From NCBI GenBank assembly GCA_030323885.1, contig CM059187.1, forward strand, positions 124,734,737 through 124,798,736: a DNA stretch of 64,000 bases. Direction: 5' to 3'. Within the stretch, counting starts at the first letter, position 1; each line of letters starts with the position of its first letter. Below are positions 1-10,067 of this stretch, piece after piece. The DNA is from Branchipolynoe longqiensis (lineage: Eukaryota > Annelida > Polychaeta > Phyllodocida > Polynoidae). A program made the position numbers and the translations under genes. Below the pieces are notes generated by a model that did no database searches, was not told the DNA's origin, and saw only the letters and a program-made list of their open reading frames with translations.

Positions 1-70
1 CAATAGTTGTCACAAGTCAGTACCCGTCCTGATGATCTTAGAAATTCCTATGACCCAACAAAAAACGACA
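1..70 (+). mobile_element. SINE-A 3' fragment, degenerate
   Basis: The start reads 'GTCACAAGTCAGTACCCGTC' followed by a diverged version of the SINE-A tail 1 and an A-rich end. The head is outside the window or lost. Only the tail similarity supports the call. Confidence 0.5.
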
Positions 71-74
71 AGAA

Positions 75-777
75 GCTGTTATGTTAACCTATGACATACA
101 CAAAAGAGCCAAAGTAAAATTGCTAGAAAATAGGAGAATAATTTATTTGAAAACATTAGCATATACCTATAGTCAAAACACTAAACTCCTAACAAAACCA
201 CAAAGGGGTACTAGAGCAAATAATGCGCCACTACTAAAGCAGACCAGAAGCCAAATAAAAGCTCACGAGAGAAGCATGCTGGAAATGGCTGCCAAACAGT
301 AAAGGAACAATACATTCCTGACCTAAAAAGATACAAAAATATGGTGCAAAATAAGGCTAGGAAACCCCCACTAAGCTGCACTGCAAAGGGGCATGTAATA
401 TGCCACGGCCCACCAGCGGGACGCCCAATGGAAGGAAACCATGACAAAAGTAGCCAGGTAGCACACCACCCAGCTATGTACAAGTCTATGATATGTAAAT
501 TGGAGTAGGCTAGTCTAGTAGTAAGAGTAGAAAAAATAAAACACATATATGCCAAGAAAATCCAAAAAAATTAACATAGGCTACTAACCATACCAACCAT
601 CTATCTGCTACTGAAATGCAGGCAATCAAATACCTTATCAGCAGCTACTGTGTAATAAGATAATACCAACTCTACAACTGGCCAGCATTGAAAACAAGCC
701 TGAATACCCAGGCTTATATGCTATGGACAGTATAAATACAGCCTCAATTAAAAAAAAAATAAAAATAAAAAAAAAAT
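75..777 (+). mobile_element. 5'-truncated LINE (non-LTR retrotransposon) fragment
   Basis: An open frame at 81-302 encodes a basic 73-residue peptide (LLENRRIIYLKTLAY, then a TRANNAP stretch and ending MAAKQ). This resembles the extreme C-terminus of LINE reverse transcriptases, where an R-R-x-x-x-L helix is followed by a tryptophan-asparagine-x-leucine-proline segment. The frame meets TAA at about 300-302, where the conserved tryptophan would be expected. A shifted frame continues with YIPDLKRYKNMVQNKA, typical of the LINE end. The following 400 bp carry no genes and finish in an A-rich run (748-777) that fits a LINE 3' tail. Family identity is inferred from pattern only; it is a dead fragment. 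Confidence 0.5.
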
Positions 778-797
778 ACGGCATGTTATATATAATA

Positions 798-962
798 TAC
801 AGTAAAACCATATGACCGATTTTAAATGATCCATTTAGGGAGGTGGTCGGTTTAGGGAGTTAGAATATGGTTACAAGGGTATTGTTGGGACCCAAATAAA
901 GCGATTGATATAGGGGACTGGTCGATCTGGGGATATGGTCGGTTAGAGAGGTTTTACTGTAT
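798..962. mobile_element. MITE-1, pogo/Tc1-like, ~164 bp
   Basis: Ends are ACAGTAAAACC and its inverted match GGTTTTACTGT, flanked by TA. The interior ('AGGGAGTTAGAATATGG', 'CCCAAATAAAGCGAT') is shared with the copies at 14596-14791 and 14814-14978. It has no coding capacity. TIRs starting CAGT and TA flanks are typical of pogo/Tigger-type non-autonomous elements; the class is inferred. Confidence 0.75.
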
Positions 963-1339
963 ATGTATATATTATATATATTACGTATTAAACTATTATA
1001 TATGAGGTGTATTATAAATTATATGCATTAGGCGTCCTCGTGAGATAAGTCAGCACGTGGAGAAGATAATAGGGCGAGTAACATCCATAGAACCACGAGT
1101 CTGCTTCACACCCCAGTCTTGATATGACCTTAGCTGTTGTCTGGACGTAAAACTCCAACTACCTAGCAACCAACTTCACACACCGTCATAGCCCCGCTGG
1201 ATTACAATACCCTCTCCTGGATTGACAATAACACCCCTCCCACACACACACCGTACACGCACACACACGAATCCGGCCGATAACACTGCCGGGCTATCCG
1301 ACATATCAAAATGGTAAACTTGTTGACCGCGTTAAGGGC
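963..1339. other. Unannotated spacer
   Basis: AT-rich to about 1020, then mixed sequence with a short CACACA run near 1240-1270. A weak SINE-like remnant ('CCAGTCTTGATATGACCTTAG', 1109-1129) may be an old SINE-A tail. No gene seen. Confidence 0.4.
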
Positions 1340-2084
1340 GCATTCCATATACGCGTAATGCGAATGCGAATGCGAATGCGACAAAAAATCCAAACGCCTT
1401 GAAACCTATGAGCTACATTCCATACACGCGTAATGCGTAATGCGAATGCGAATGCGTCAGAAATCCATTATCCCGATCGCTCCATGTAGCGATCGGTGCG
1501 TAATGCGTAATGCGTAAAGGCGGTGCGAATAGAAAAGCATCAGTCGCATTTGTCCATTGATATAAGGTTGGAGGAGGCGACTGATGATAACGGACAGCCG
1601 AAGTTAGGCAGCAAAGAGTCTTTTAAACCCTGTAACTACACGACCAAAGGCTAGCTAAATGACCAAAGGCTAGCCCCCAGTCTTTATCCCTGTATCTACA
1701 CTGTCTGTTAAATCCAAGCAAGGAATGTACATATATTATTATATCTATGTATAAATATGTGTATATATGTATAAATATGTGTACATATGTTAATATGTAT
1801 ATATATAATACATGTCTATACGTGTATATATATCTACATATATATATGTACATATATGTATGTTCATATATGTATGTACATATAAGTATAGATATAATAC
1901 ATGCATATATAAGTACATATATATTATATTTTTATTATATCTATATAATACATGTCTATACTGTACTTTTTATATACTTCACTGCATAACGCATAACGCA
2001 ATACGCATTACGCGTATATGGAATGCTGGCATTCGCATAATGCATAACGCGTAACGCATAACGCATTACGCGTATATGGAATGC
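1340..2084. mobile_element. TIR element with CGCATTA-type subterminal repeats, doubly nested ends
   Basis: The left end GCATTCCATATACGCG is followed by GCGAAT/GCGTAAT repeats. The right end at 2060-2084 is its inverted copy, preceded by GCATAAC/GCGTAAC repeats. A second, internal pair of the same ends lies at about 1416 (CATTCCATACACGCG) and 2010-2024. The interior holds a TATATG-type microsatellite (1723-1980) and no gene. Subterminal short-motif arrays are typical of several DNA transposon families; I do not assign a superfamily. Confidence 0.65.
1723..1980. repeat. TATATG/TATGTA microsatellite
   Basis: Low-complexity run of TATATG and TATGTACA variants. The frames that look open here translate to Tyr/Ile/Met monotony and are not genes. 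Confidence 0.9.
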
Positions 2085-2289
2085 AGCCTTTAGTTCGGCA
2101 GACACAGGTGGTAGTTTCCCCCGCCTCCGCTAGGTGGCGGCACCGATCCTCGGAACGGGAGGGGGCGTGGCCGGTGAGTGCTCAGCGACGTCCCCGCTAA
2201 CAGCCTTCCGCTGTCGCCTGTTCCCCTCCAGACCAGAGGCTTCTTGGTGAGCATTGGTGTAGTTATGTACGGCGGGTCTTAAACCAGAT
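2085..2289. other. GC-rich spacer, no gene recognised
   Basis: Contains several CpGs and a GGGAGGGGGCGTGGCC GC-box-like stretch at about 2157-2172. Possibly regulatory, but no transcript start or exon is identifiable. Confidence 0.3.
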
Positions 2290-3030
2290 CAGAGGTGCGG
2301 AGGAGGAGCATGAGTTGGGGGGGGGGGGGGGATGGAAGGAGGGTAGTGGGAGGAGTGGGAGGGGAGGAGAGGGACGGGAGGAGGGGGGGGATGCGGGGGA
2401 AAGGGACATTGGGAATAGGGAGAGGAGGTGGTGGAGGAATTGGAGGGGAAGTGTTGGAGAGGGAGGGGGGGGGGGGGTATGAGGAAGAGGAGATGGGGAG
2501 GGTGAACAGGAGGAGAAAGGGGAACAGGAGGGGTATGAGGAAGAGGGGATCAAAAATGGAAAGAAAAATGGATGTGAAAAGGGGAAGAAAATGAGGAAAG
2601 AAAAGAGAAAAATAAAATAACGGGGGGAAAGGAAAGAAAACGGGAAAGAAAAAAAGAAAGCGAAAAAAGGAAAGAGAAAGGGGAAAGAAAAAAGGAAAAG
2701 GAAAGTAAAAAGGAAAGAGTAAAAGAAAAAATGAAAAACTAAAGGAAAAAAGGAAAGACTAAAAAAAAGAAAAAAGGAAAGTCTAAAAGAAAAAAGGAAA
2801 GACTAAAATAAAAAAGGAAAGACTAAAAGGAAATAAATAAAAAGGAAAACAAAAGGGAAGAAAAAGGGAAAGATTAAAATGAATGAAACAGAGTTAAGAA
2901 TAAAAGGAATAAGGAAAGGGGAAAAGGGCGACGAAAAAAGCTGAGAATAAAAGCAAAGAAAAAAGGTGGGAGGAGGATAAAATGGACGGGGGGAAAAGGG
3001 GGGTTAAAGAAAAGATTTTAACAAAAAAGG
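2290..3030 (+). repeat. ~740 bp polypurine tract
   Basis: The plus strand is almost entirely A and G, first G-rich (GGA/GGGG runs, 2300-2540), then A-rich (GGAAAG and AAAGGAAAGACTAAA units to ~3025). T and C occur only sporadically. Within it, 2700-2830 shows a loose ~20-bp tandem 'AAAAAGGAAAGACTA'. Long mirror-type purine tracts can form triplex DNA. No protein is supported. Confidence 0.85.
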
Positions 3031-3378
3031 GACAACTCCTGAGAAGCTGGTGACTAGAAGTGTTGACTGGGGCTTGCCGGCCCCCGGGATGTGACTGGTT
3101 AACGGGCGGACAAACTCCGCAGCCCGGCCGCTGACGCAGACACACAGCCTCGCCTGTGTCGCCGCTACCTGCAGCTCCTCCATCACACGGGGGGCACACT
3201 GTCCGCCTCGTGTGTATAAAACATTACCGCCCAATGCCGGGACCAGTATCAGTGTCACACGGCTTCGCGGCCACCCCGCTTCGGCACCTCGTGTCAAGAT
3301 ATATAATAGGCGGTTGTCAACGTAATAGCGCTACATTGTTAATCGGAGGTCCTCCCTTCAAGTTTTGTTGTTGTTTTT
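3031..3378. other. CpG-containing unique stretch
   Basis: Higher GC with many CpGs (3075-3290). Open frames on both strands are ~80-100 codons but show no recognisable domain. Could be a diverged exon or a promoter; I cannot decide. Confidence 0.3.
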
Positions 3379-3381
3379 TTG

Positions 3382-3636
3382 TTGGTACATTAGTTGTTTA
3401 AGCAGGAGAAATTTCAGTCGCAGACGACTGGTCTTCCTCATTTCACTGCTCTTTGCCCTATCCTAGTAATGCCGAGTGTCTGGCTAGGAAGCAACGAGTA
3501 TACATTTTTAAGTCATTGGTTTGACTCGACCAGGATTCGAATGCACAAACTCATAGGTTCGGGTTTCCCGATCTCCCAAAACTGGAGACGGACGATCTAC
3601 TCATTCAGCCACCTCGTCTGGTCGCCCCCCTGGGAG
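3382..3636 (-). mobile_element. SINE-A copy with tail 2
   Basis: Read on the minus strand, a tRNA-like head with a GATTCGAATCC-type box B remnant leads into the body GTCAAACCAATGACTT, then GCCAGACACTCGGCATT, then tail 2 (GCAGTGAAATGAGGAAGACC...). Compared with tail-1 copies the middle ~130 bp are absent. Confidence 0.8.
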
Positions 3637-3715
3637 GTTAATATATAAAGTAACCTGATGTGAAGATAACCATCCGATTATTTATATTCGCATAATGCTT
3701 CTACTTCACACACAT

Positions 3716-3875
3716 ACACACATATGTGATGTATAATGCATTATGCGGGTATAAATGCAAGGGTAACATGTACATCCTATCTTTCCTCATGCGCATTGGT
3801 GGAGCGCCCCCCCCCCCCCCCCAGCTGTCGGGTATTGCCGGGCGGGCACCCCCTCGCGTCACACTCTGGAGCCAG
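3716..3875. repeat. Repeat R1, copy 1
   Basis: About 150 bp that recur at 14364-14515 with roughly 88% identity by eye: TGTGATGTATAATGCATTATG, a poly-C tract, then CAGCTGTCGGGTATTGCC and CCCCTCGCGTCACACTCTGG. A related opening (TATGTGATGTATAACGTATT) occurs at 36976 in the foldback there. No coding potential. Confidence 0.75.
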
Positions 3876-3930
3876 TTATTAAAGACAAACCAAACTTACT
3901 CTCTCTCCTATGTTCTTTTGTGTACCAGGA

Positions 3931-3947
3931 ATTTATATATATATATA

Positions 3948-3985
<38 letters not shown>

Positions 3986-3990
3986 TATAT
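3931..3990. repeat. (AT)n microsatellite
   Basis: Pure AT dinucleotides with two TATCT interruptions, directly abutting the foldback at 3991. Confidence 0.95.
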
Positions 3991-4310
3991 ATAGATTAGT
4001 TAGACGAATCTTACCTGGGTATAGATGATGGATAACTATTGTTTTACCGAGGTAGGAGCCTCGGTTAGACGTGGGCGAGGGAGAAGGAAGCACATCCGGG
4101 TCCAGCAATCTTTACCTACTAATTCAGGATAAAAATGATTCTAAAAAACAAACCTATGGTCATGTGACCCAATCCTAGTATGAGTGATTGAATAGACGTG
4201 GCAGGGCGTGGTGGGTGGGCCCTCGCCCACGTCTAACCGAGGCTCCTACCTCGGTAAAACAATAGTTATCCATCATCTATACCCAGGTAAGATTCGTCTA
4301 ACTAATCTAT
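3991..4310. repeat. Perfect foldback, 91-bp arms
   Basis: Left arm 3991-4081 and right arm 4220-4310 are exact reverse complements (for example GACGAATCTTACCTGGGTAT against ATACCCAGGTAAGATTCGTC), separated by 138 bp. Both arms contain the TTTTACCGAGGTA motif also found at the outer ends of the adjacent DIRS element. It may be a separate non-autonomous element or a rearranged DIRS end. Confidence 0.9.
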
Positions 4311-4378
4311 TTTACCTCGGTATACCGCCTCTGGCTAGCCGCAGGCTAGGGAGACCTTTACGTAATATCATTTTTATC
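4308..4378. repeat. DIRS left inverted terminal repeat (cut by gap)
   Basis: TATTTTACCTCGGTA followed by GCAGGCTAGGGAGA matches the reverse complement of 10068-10123 at roughly 85% over 55 bp. Its inner part is lost in the gap. Confidence 0.8.
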
Positions 4379-4878
4379 NNNNNNNNNNNNNNNNNNNNNN
4401 NNNNNNNNNNNNNNNNNNNNNNNNNNNNNNNNNNNNNNNNNNNNNNNNNNNNNNNNNNNNNNNNNNNNNNNNNNNNNNNNNNNNNNNNNNNNNNNNNNNN
4501 NNNNNNNNNNNNNNNNNNNNNNNNNNNNNNNNNNNNNNNNNNNNNNNNNNNNNNNNNNNNNNNNNNNNNNNNNNNNNNNNNNNNNNNNNNNNNNNNNNNN
4601 NNNNNNNNNNNNNNNNNNNNNNNNNNNNNNNNNNNNNNNNNNNNNNNNNNNNNNNNNNNNNNNNNNNNNNNNNNNNNNNNNNNNNNNNNNNNNNNNNNNN
4701 NNNNNNNNNNNNNNNNNNNNNNNNNNNNNNNNNNNNNNNNNNNNNNNNNNNNNNNNNNNNNNNNNNNNNNNNNNNNNNNNNNNNNNNNNNNNNNNNNNNN
4801 NNNNNNNNNNNNNNNNNNNNNNNNNNNNNNNNNNNNNNNNNNNNNNNNNNNNNNNNNNNNNNNNNNNNNNNNNNNNNN
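4379..4878. other. Assembly gap, 500 N
   Basis: Exactly 500 N, so the length is probably nominal. It hides the inner left terminal repeat of the DIRS element. Confidence 0.99.
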
Positions 4879-5016
4879 ATATTCCTGTTAGTTACTATTA
4901 TTCTATTATCAAGTCTTATTTAAGTATGTTTGTACAATTGTTATGACAAAAAAGCGAAAAAGTGCACTTTGTCCCACCTGTGTCTTTTAGTTGGTGAGTA
5001 GCCTCTGTGCGATAGG
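4879..5016. other. DIRS 3' untranslated segment
   Basis: AT-rich sequence between the gap and the recombinase stop codon. It contains no open frame and probably belongs to the element's 3' UTR. Confidence 0.6.
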
Positions 5017-5937
5017 TTAAGGCTTCTCTAGTCGCTTGTGATAATGTTTTGCAAACGATCTAGCAGTTTTCCATCCTGCATGAGCCAGGATCCGTTTCAC
5101 GGAAATGCCAAGTAATCTGGCCTTAGATACCATTGCACCACGTGTAGAGTGCGAGGAATATCTGTTTGTGTTTACTCCTGAAAGTTTTAACACAGTCATG
5201 GTCCATCTGGCGAGGGTGTCCCTCGAAATGCCCTTGTGTGGCTTAATAAAGCTCACCAAAAGCTGCCTTGAGTTGCGTATTGTTTGTGTCTTGGATATAT
5301 ATGTCCATATTGCGGAGACTACACATAATTTGCGATCCTCTGTGAAACTAGTGACACTTATTGTCGACAGGGGATCACCTAAACGATTTGATTTCAACAA
5401 AGTTGTTAGATCAAACGTTGCTTCCTTGCTATCGATTTCAAGACCATTGAGCGACAGGGCGACTATAGTTTGGCCCCTGTGTCCTGTAACGGGCAGAAGG
5501 AGCAAAGCTACTTTGAAGCCTAATAGCTTAACGTCCAGGAACTTATTCTCTGGCCAGTCCTTGAAGAGTTTAAACACAAGAGAAACATCCCAAAACCTAT
5601 TATATTTGGGTTTGGGAGGGTTCCTCTGATAAATTGATCGTATGATCCAGCAAATAACATGATGTTTTCCCATTGTTTCGCCATTAATCCTAGGTAGGAT
5701 TATTGAGAGCGCACATCTGGCTGCATTAATAGCGCCATACCCTAAACCTTCGTCTTCCAAAAAACGTAGGAAACGTCCTACCTGGGATATTGTTGGGTTC
5801 ATAGGCTTAACTTTCTTAAGTAAGCAATAAATACCCCATTTCTTTAAATACGTGGTATACATTTTTACAGTTCCCTTCCTCCAGGCGTGAGAGACCAAAC
5901 GTTGTTGTGTAATCTTATCCAAGCCGAATTGTTCCAA
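5017..5937 (-). CDS. Tyrosine recombinase of the DIRS element
   Basis: This enzyme is expected to insert the circular DIRS cDNA by strand exchange at its target, replacing the integrase of LTR elements. The 306-codon open frame carries the family's catalytic set: Arg154 in TGHRGQT, His263-x-x-Arg266 in SSHSTRG, Trp289 in AHAGWKT and nucleophile Tyr299 in KHYHK. The N-terminal ~100 residues form the SAM-like core-binding region. The frame is uninterrupted. It has no ATG before codon 25 (ATG at 5862-5860), which lies 2 nt after the stop of the RT gene. The frame overlaps the RT gene by about 70 nt in the -1 register. Expression could be by frameshifting or by reinitiation at that ATG; the sequence alone does not decide. 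Confidence 0.9.
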   Translation of the reverse strand: MEQFGLDKITQQRLVSHAWRKGTVKMYTTYLKKWGIYCLLKKVKPMNPTISQVGRFLRFLEDEGLGYGAINAARCALSIILPRINGETMGKHHVICWIIRSIYQRNPPKPKYNRFWDVSLVFKLFKDWPENKFLDVKLLGFKVALLLLPVTGHRGQTIVALSLNGLEIDSKEATFDLTTLLKSNRLGDPLSTISVTSFTEDRKLCVVSAIWTYISKTQTIRNSRQLLVSFIKPHKGISRDTLARWTMTVLKLSGVNTNRYSSHSTRGAMVSKARLLGISVKRILAHAGWKTARSFAKHYHKRLEKP

Positions 5938-7835
5938 ATATTTATTTTAAAAAGGAATGCTACCAAAGGAGTCGTCGACACGTTTCCGTGGCGCGCTAAC
6001 GGTCCCTGATGTTTCAGATTTCCTCGGTATCTTGGGAAGCATAGCATGCTTTTGGCCATCGCGACTAGTCTCGCTAGCCAGGGTTGAGTGTCCCATTCGG
6101 GGACGATGAGGATGGCGTGTGTTTTCTCCATTAGTATCTTTCGGGCGACTTTGCTAATAATGGTAAAAGGGGGGAAAATGTAAAAGAAATGATTTTGCCA
6201 AGTTAGCGAGAAGGCATCTATGTGCCAAGCATGTGGTTCTGGGTGCCACGAAACATATTTGTCCAGTTTAAAGTTATTACGTGAAGCAACTAAATCTATA
6301 TCCGGCCAGCCCCATAATTTACAGATTTGTTTGAAAATTGATGGGTTTAGTGACCACTCTAAGTGGTCATGGAAATGGCGACTCATCTTATCGGCAAGGC
6401 AATTCTGCGTTCCGGGTATGTGTGTTATTGTTAACCAGACGTCAAACTTTTGCGCCCAATTCCAAATTAGTAGTGCCAACTCGTTACACTTAATAGATTT
6501 TGTACCTCCCATATTTCTGACATAAGCCATGGCTGTGGTGTTATCCGTAAGGATACGAACATTATTTTTGGGTACTTTAACAAGGCTGGTTAAACCTAAG
6601 TAAATGGCTCGTAATTCTAAAACATTAATATGTTCAGAAATTTCCGATTCTAGCCATCGTCCCCCCGTTGCTATATCATTGCGATGTGCCCCCCAACCTT
6701 GGAGTGACGCGTCAGTCGTAACTGTAGTATTGGGCTCACCCATTCGAATGGGATTGGGGGAGTTATCAAAGTGACTTAGCCACCAAAAAATGTCGGCTAG
6801 TCCACTTTCAGAGATAAACATTGTCTTTTCAAAGTTTCCCTTAGCGCGGGCCAAAGCTAGATTTTTATCGATTTCCAGCGACTTAATGTGTGCGGCCCCA
6901 TATAGAATAGCAGGGCTGTATGAAATCATTATACCGATTAAGACTGCGACCTGTCTTATCTTTGGCCTAGAAATGTCTAACAGCCGTATCGCTGTGTCCC
7001 GCAGCTTATCTTTCTTTTGTTGTGTAAGTGACACGGTCATGGCCGTCGTGTCCAGAATGAAGCCTAGACACTTAAGCTGCTTAGTAGGAGAAAACACAGA
7101 TTTCTTAGCATGGATGAAGAAACCCAAGTTTGAGAAAAGTTTACATAAATCTTGAACGGCGAGTTCGCATTGTTCGAAAGATTGTCCCATAATGAAAGAA
7201 TCATCAATGTATGGAAACATACAATGACCCAGTTTAGCCATGTTTGAAAAAAACGGTTTCAACAACTTAGTAAAAAGTCGTGGCGCACACGCCAAACCAT
7301 TAGGTACGCAGGTAAATTAAAAAAGCTGGTCATTCCAAACAAACCGTAAATATTTTCGAAACCCCTCTTGAATAGGGACGGTATAGTAAGCATCTCTTAA
7401 ATCAACACTCGCTAGCCAACACTCTGGGGTGATCAGATCACGAGCTGTTTCTAAAGAAAACATTTTGAAATGTTGGTATTCAATGATTTCATTCAATTTA
7501 GTTAAGTCTAAAATCATGCGAACAGACCCATCTGGTTTAGGAATGGAGAAAATATTGGAAATGAATTCACCTTTAGTATGTTGTAGTCGTTTGACAATGC
7601 CTTTGGCTTCAAAAACCCCAACCTGTTCATTTAGTTGGAATTTTTCGTGTGAATTGAACTTATATGGAAAAGGTGCTCTTTTCTGTACAGGGAATTCTGT
7701 GAAAGGAATAGCAATACCTCTAGCAATACTAAGAACCTCTGGGTTAGTGGTTAATTGTTGCCATTGTTCTAAACAATTAACAATGTTGCCCGCTTGAAAA
7801 AGGCTTACGTCAGTTTGAGTTTCCTCTGTGACCAT
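5865..7835 (-). pseudogene. DIRS reverse transcriptase / RNase H / methyltransferase-like gene, one nonsense codon
   Basis: One frame from ATG at 7835 to the stop at 5865, broken only by TAA at 7317-7319 inside the conserved RT block 4 region (NDQLF before it, FTCVPNGLACAPRLF after it). Upstream part: RT fingers with MILDLTKLNE and the first catalytic Asp in SVDLRDAYY. Downstream part: active site YIDD, then RNase H with Asp (TTDASLQGWGAH), Glu (NVLELRA), Asp (ILTDNTTA) and Asp (LADKMSRH). The last third has the DLVASRNN and FPPF motifs of the methyltransferase-like domain found in DIRS elements. The frame overlaps the gag end. The stop looks like a single C-to-T change, so the loss is recent. 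Confidence 0.9.
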
Positions 7836-7873
7836 GTCAGGGCCAGGCTGCTGAAAAGTTTGTGTGGCGTTCT

Positions 7874-9216
7874 CTACTTGTTCGCTGGTTTGGGGAACTG
7901 CGGCTTGGGGACAAAGTCCCGTTTGTAACCGCGGTTGTCGTTCCAGTTTGAGGATTGTCTGTCGCCTCGACCTCTTCCCCTCTGGCTGAATGCGAAGGAT
8001 GGGCCTCCCCTGAACGGCCTTCCTCCTCGGCGGAAGCGAAAATCCGTGCAGCTGCGGCGGAACCCGAGTGGGTTTTGTGATTTACGGCCCTTGAGTTCCG
8101 TGTTCTTAGCACTCTTAGTGTCCACCTCTACCTGCTTGTACAAATAAGCAAGCTGACCCCCAAACATCTTGGACTTGTCCAGAGGTTTGCCTTTGATGGG
8201 GGTAGGTCCGAAATAGATGGTGTATTCCTTGCCGTCATGGTCCGTCATCTTCTTTGACCGGGCGACCTCTTTGCCCGCGTCGGTGGTGACGGATTTAAAG
8301 ACATTTTCGAAGCGGCGATGTGTCATATAGTTGCTCGCTGCAGCGAGCAAGGCAATGTCCCTATCCATTACCCGAGCTAAGGACGAGAACTTATTCTCGG
8401 TCTGCATGCGGTTAGCAATGGGGATAATAGAAGTCAAGGAGCCCAAAACTGCCTTATGAATTACAGAAAGGGCAGTTTCATAGCGGCGACGTTCCTCGGA
8501 CAGATGGATGCCAGCATCCATCTCCTTACACACCGTAGCGGGAATACCTTTGACGCCGGAAATCTGTTCCGTCAATTTATTAATGACCTCAACTGGTTTG
8601 AACGTTGTAAAGTGGCCATTGACGGTATTCCTCATCATGGTTGTGGTACGCACCTTCTTCGCCTTTTTCTTGACAATCTTCTTGCCAACCTTAGCGCCTA
8701 ATTTGGCCTACACTCCCGCGCGTTCCGTATCGGAATCTGATTCCGTGAAAGAGGAGTCGTTTGACGAGTCCGAGGACGAGTCTTTCTTTTTCTTTTTCTT
8801 TTTCTTTGACTTCTTAGGGCGTTTAGCGTTTGAGGCTTTGGTGAACTCGTCACCTGAGCTGCTCACAGTGCGGCGTTTCTTGCCGCGCGCTTTCGGTTTC
8901 GGAACCTCGGGGCCGACACCGTGTCCTCCTCGTCATCCGAAAAGTCCTCCCAATCCTCATCAGGGATTTGGGGAGGGCCCGCAAAGGAAAGAGCCTGGAA
9001 TTGGCGCATCTTGTCCTCCATCATGGCTGCCATCTTAGCCTCCCAATCACTTGGTTGAGGTGGCTGGTCACTGTCCCAGTCGGAAACCTGTGCCCCGGGC
9101 TGTGGAGACGGCGGAGCAGTAGGCGCTGGTGACGAATCGTAATCCGTAGGGGCAATGCCCTCTGCTGCCGCAGGCTGCTTATTCCGCCGAGTGGCCATCG
9201 GTTCCCGTAACGACAA
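7874..9216 (-). pseudogene. DIRS gag-like protein, frameshifted
   Basis: The first frame starts at ATG 9198 (or an upstream codon at 9216) and is acidic: many Asp/Pro and PSDWEAKMAAMMEDKMRQF. It is lost near 8905. The continuing frame is basic and serine-rich, with a Lys-only run near 8780-8800 and SSSDSSNDSS, then meets an in-frame TAG at about 8707. From 8653 it is open to 7874 and covers the conserved DIRS gag core (GHFTTFKPVEVINKL, SEERRRYETALSVIHKAVLG). The C-terminus is Arg/Gly-rich (RRGGRPFRGG), as in nucleic-acid binding tails. One frameshift plus one stop make this copy non-functional. Gag proteins of DIRS elements have no well-defined structure, so the role is by position. Confidence 0.82.
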
Positions 9217-10067
9217 AGGTGTTACTTAACCGGAATCATCTCAACGACACAAAGTGTAACCAGTAAACTGGGTTGAGGTATATGGTACAGAATAGCGTGT
9301 ATTACAACGTTTCAGTACAGGCGTGAAGCTAAGTTTTGCCGTAGGGTTATGGTAACAAAACCAACCAAACGGGGGGTATCGATCCAAAGATCGCCCACTC
9401 TCTCTGTTCCGTACACTTCTCCCACCCGCGGCTACGATGCCAGCAAGTTGGAGAAAATATTACGAAACTCGGAGGTTCGCCTTAAAACCGGTCTGGGGTG
9501 TCTATAAAAAACACCCAGAAGCATCCCCAACAACATCCTCTATTAGGATCCGGGAGAATTTTCTTAGGAAATGAGCAACTCGGGTTACCATTTCTCCCTG
9601 TCTCAAAAACAGGTGTCGATAGAACAAAGGACTATCGGTTTCGTAAGTGCCAGCGGCACGCAGTGTTCTATCCTCAAGTAAAAAACACGTACAAAGTCCA
9701 AAATGGACCTGAGAAAGTTCTGAACTTTCATAATGTGATGCTATAATGCATCATACACAGTTTATACGAAATTTTTTATTACTTACTTTGTGATTAAGTA
9801 GAGTTAGTAGATAAATCCTGTTGTTCCTTCGAGAACCCCACTCGAGTGTTCTATCCTTGGTTGTTTATAACCAAATAACTCGTCCAAATTGGACCAACGA
9901 AAGTCTAAACTTTCCATATTGATGCTCTAATGCATCATAATTAAGCTAACCACAGTTTTTATTATACTTACTGCGTATTTGCTTGTATGTAGACTAATTT
10001 TGCCGGAGCAACCCAACGACACGTTATCCAGTCGTGAGTTGTATATGCTAATTGCTGGTACCGGACG
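9217..10067 (-). promoter_or_regulatory. DIRS 5' leader with serial hairpins
   Basis: A non-coding leader upstream of gag. It holds at least ten short inverted repeats with 5-8 bp stems, including CGATC/GATCG (9380-9393), CTGGGGTGT/ACACCCAG (9493-9518, one bulge), CCTGT/ACAGG (9597-9613), CGATAG/CTATCG (9617-9637) and GTGCC/GGCAC (9647-9659). A triad GTCCA/TGGAC, GAAAGTT/AACTTTC, TGATGC/GCATCA at 9696-9753 is repeated in the same order at 9882-9937. Promoter position is presumed, not seen. DIRS elements need complementary internal regions to close their circular DNA, so the hairpins could be RNA structure or recombinase sites. Confidence 0.65.

Noticed and set aside
4208..4891. 227-codon frame spanning the first gap
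   Set aside because: Consists mostly of N; the real part is the foldback arm.
5105..5629. 174-codon plus-strand open frame
   Set aside because: Antisense shadow of the DIRS tyrosine recombinase.
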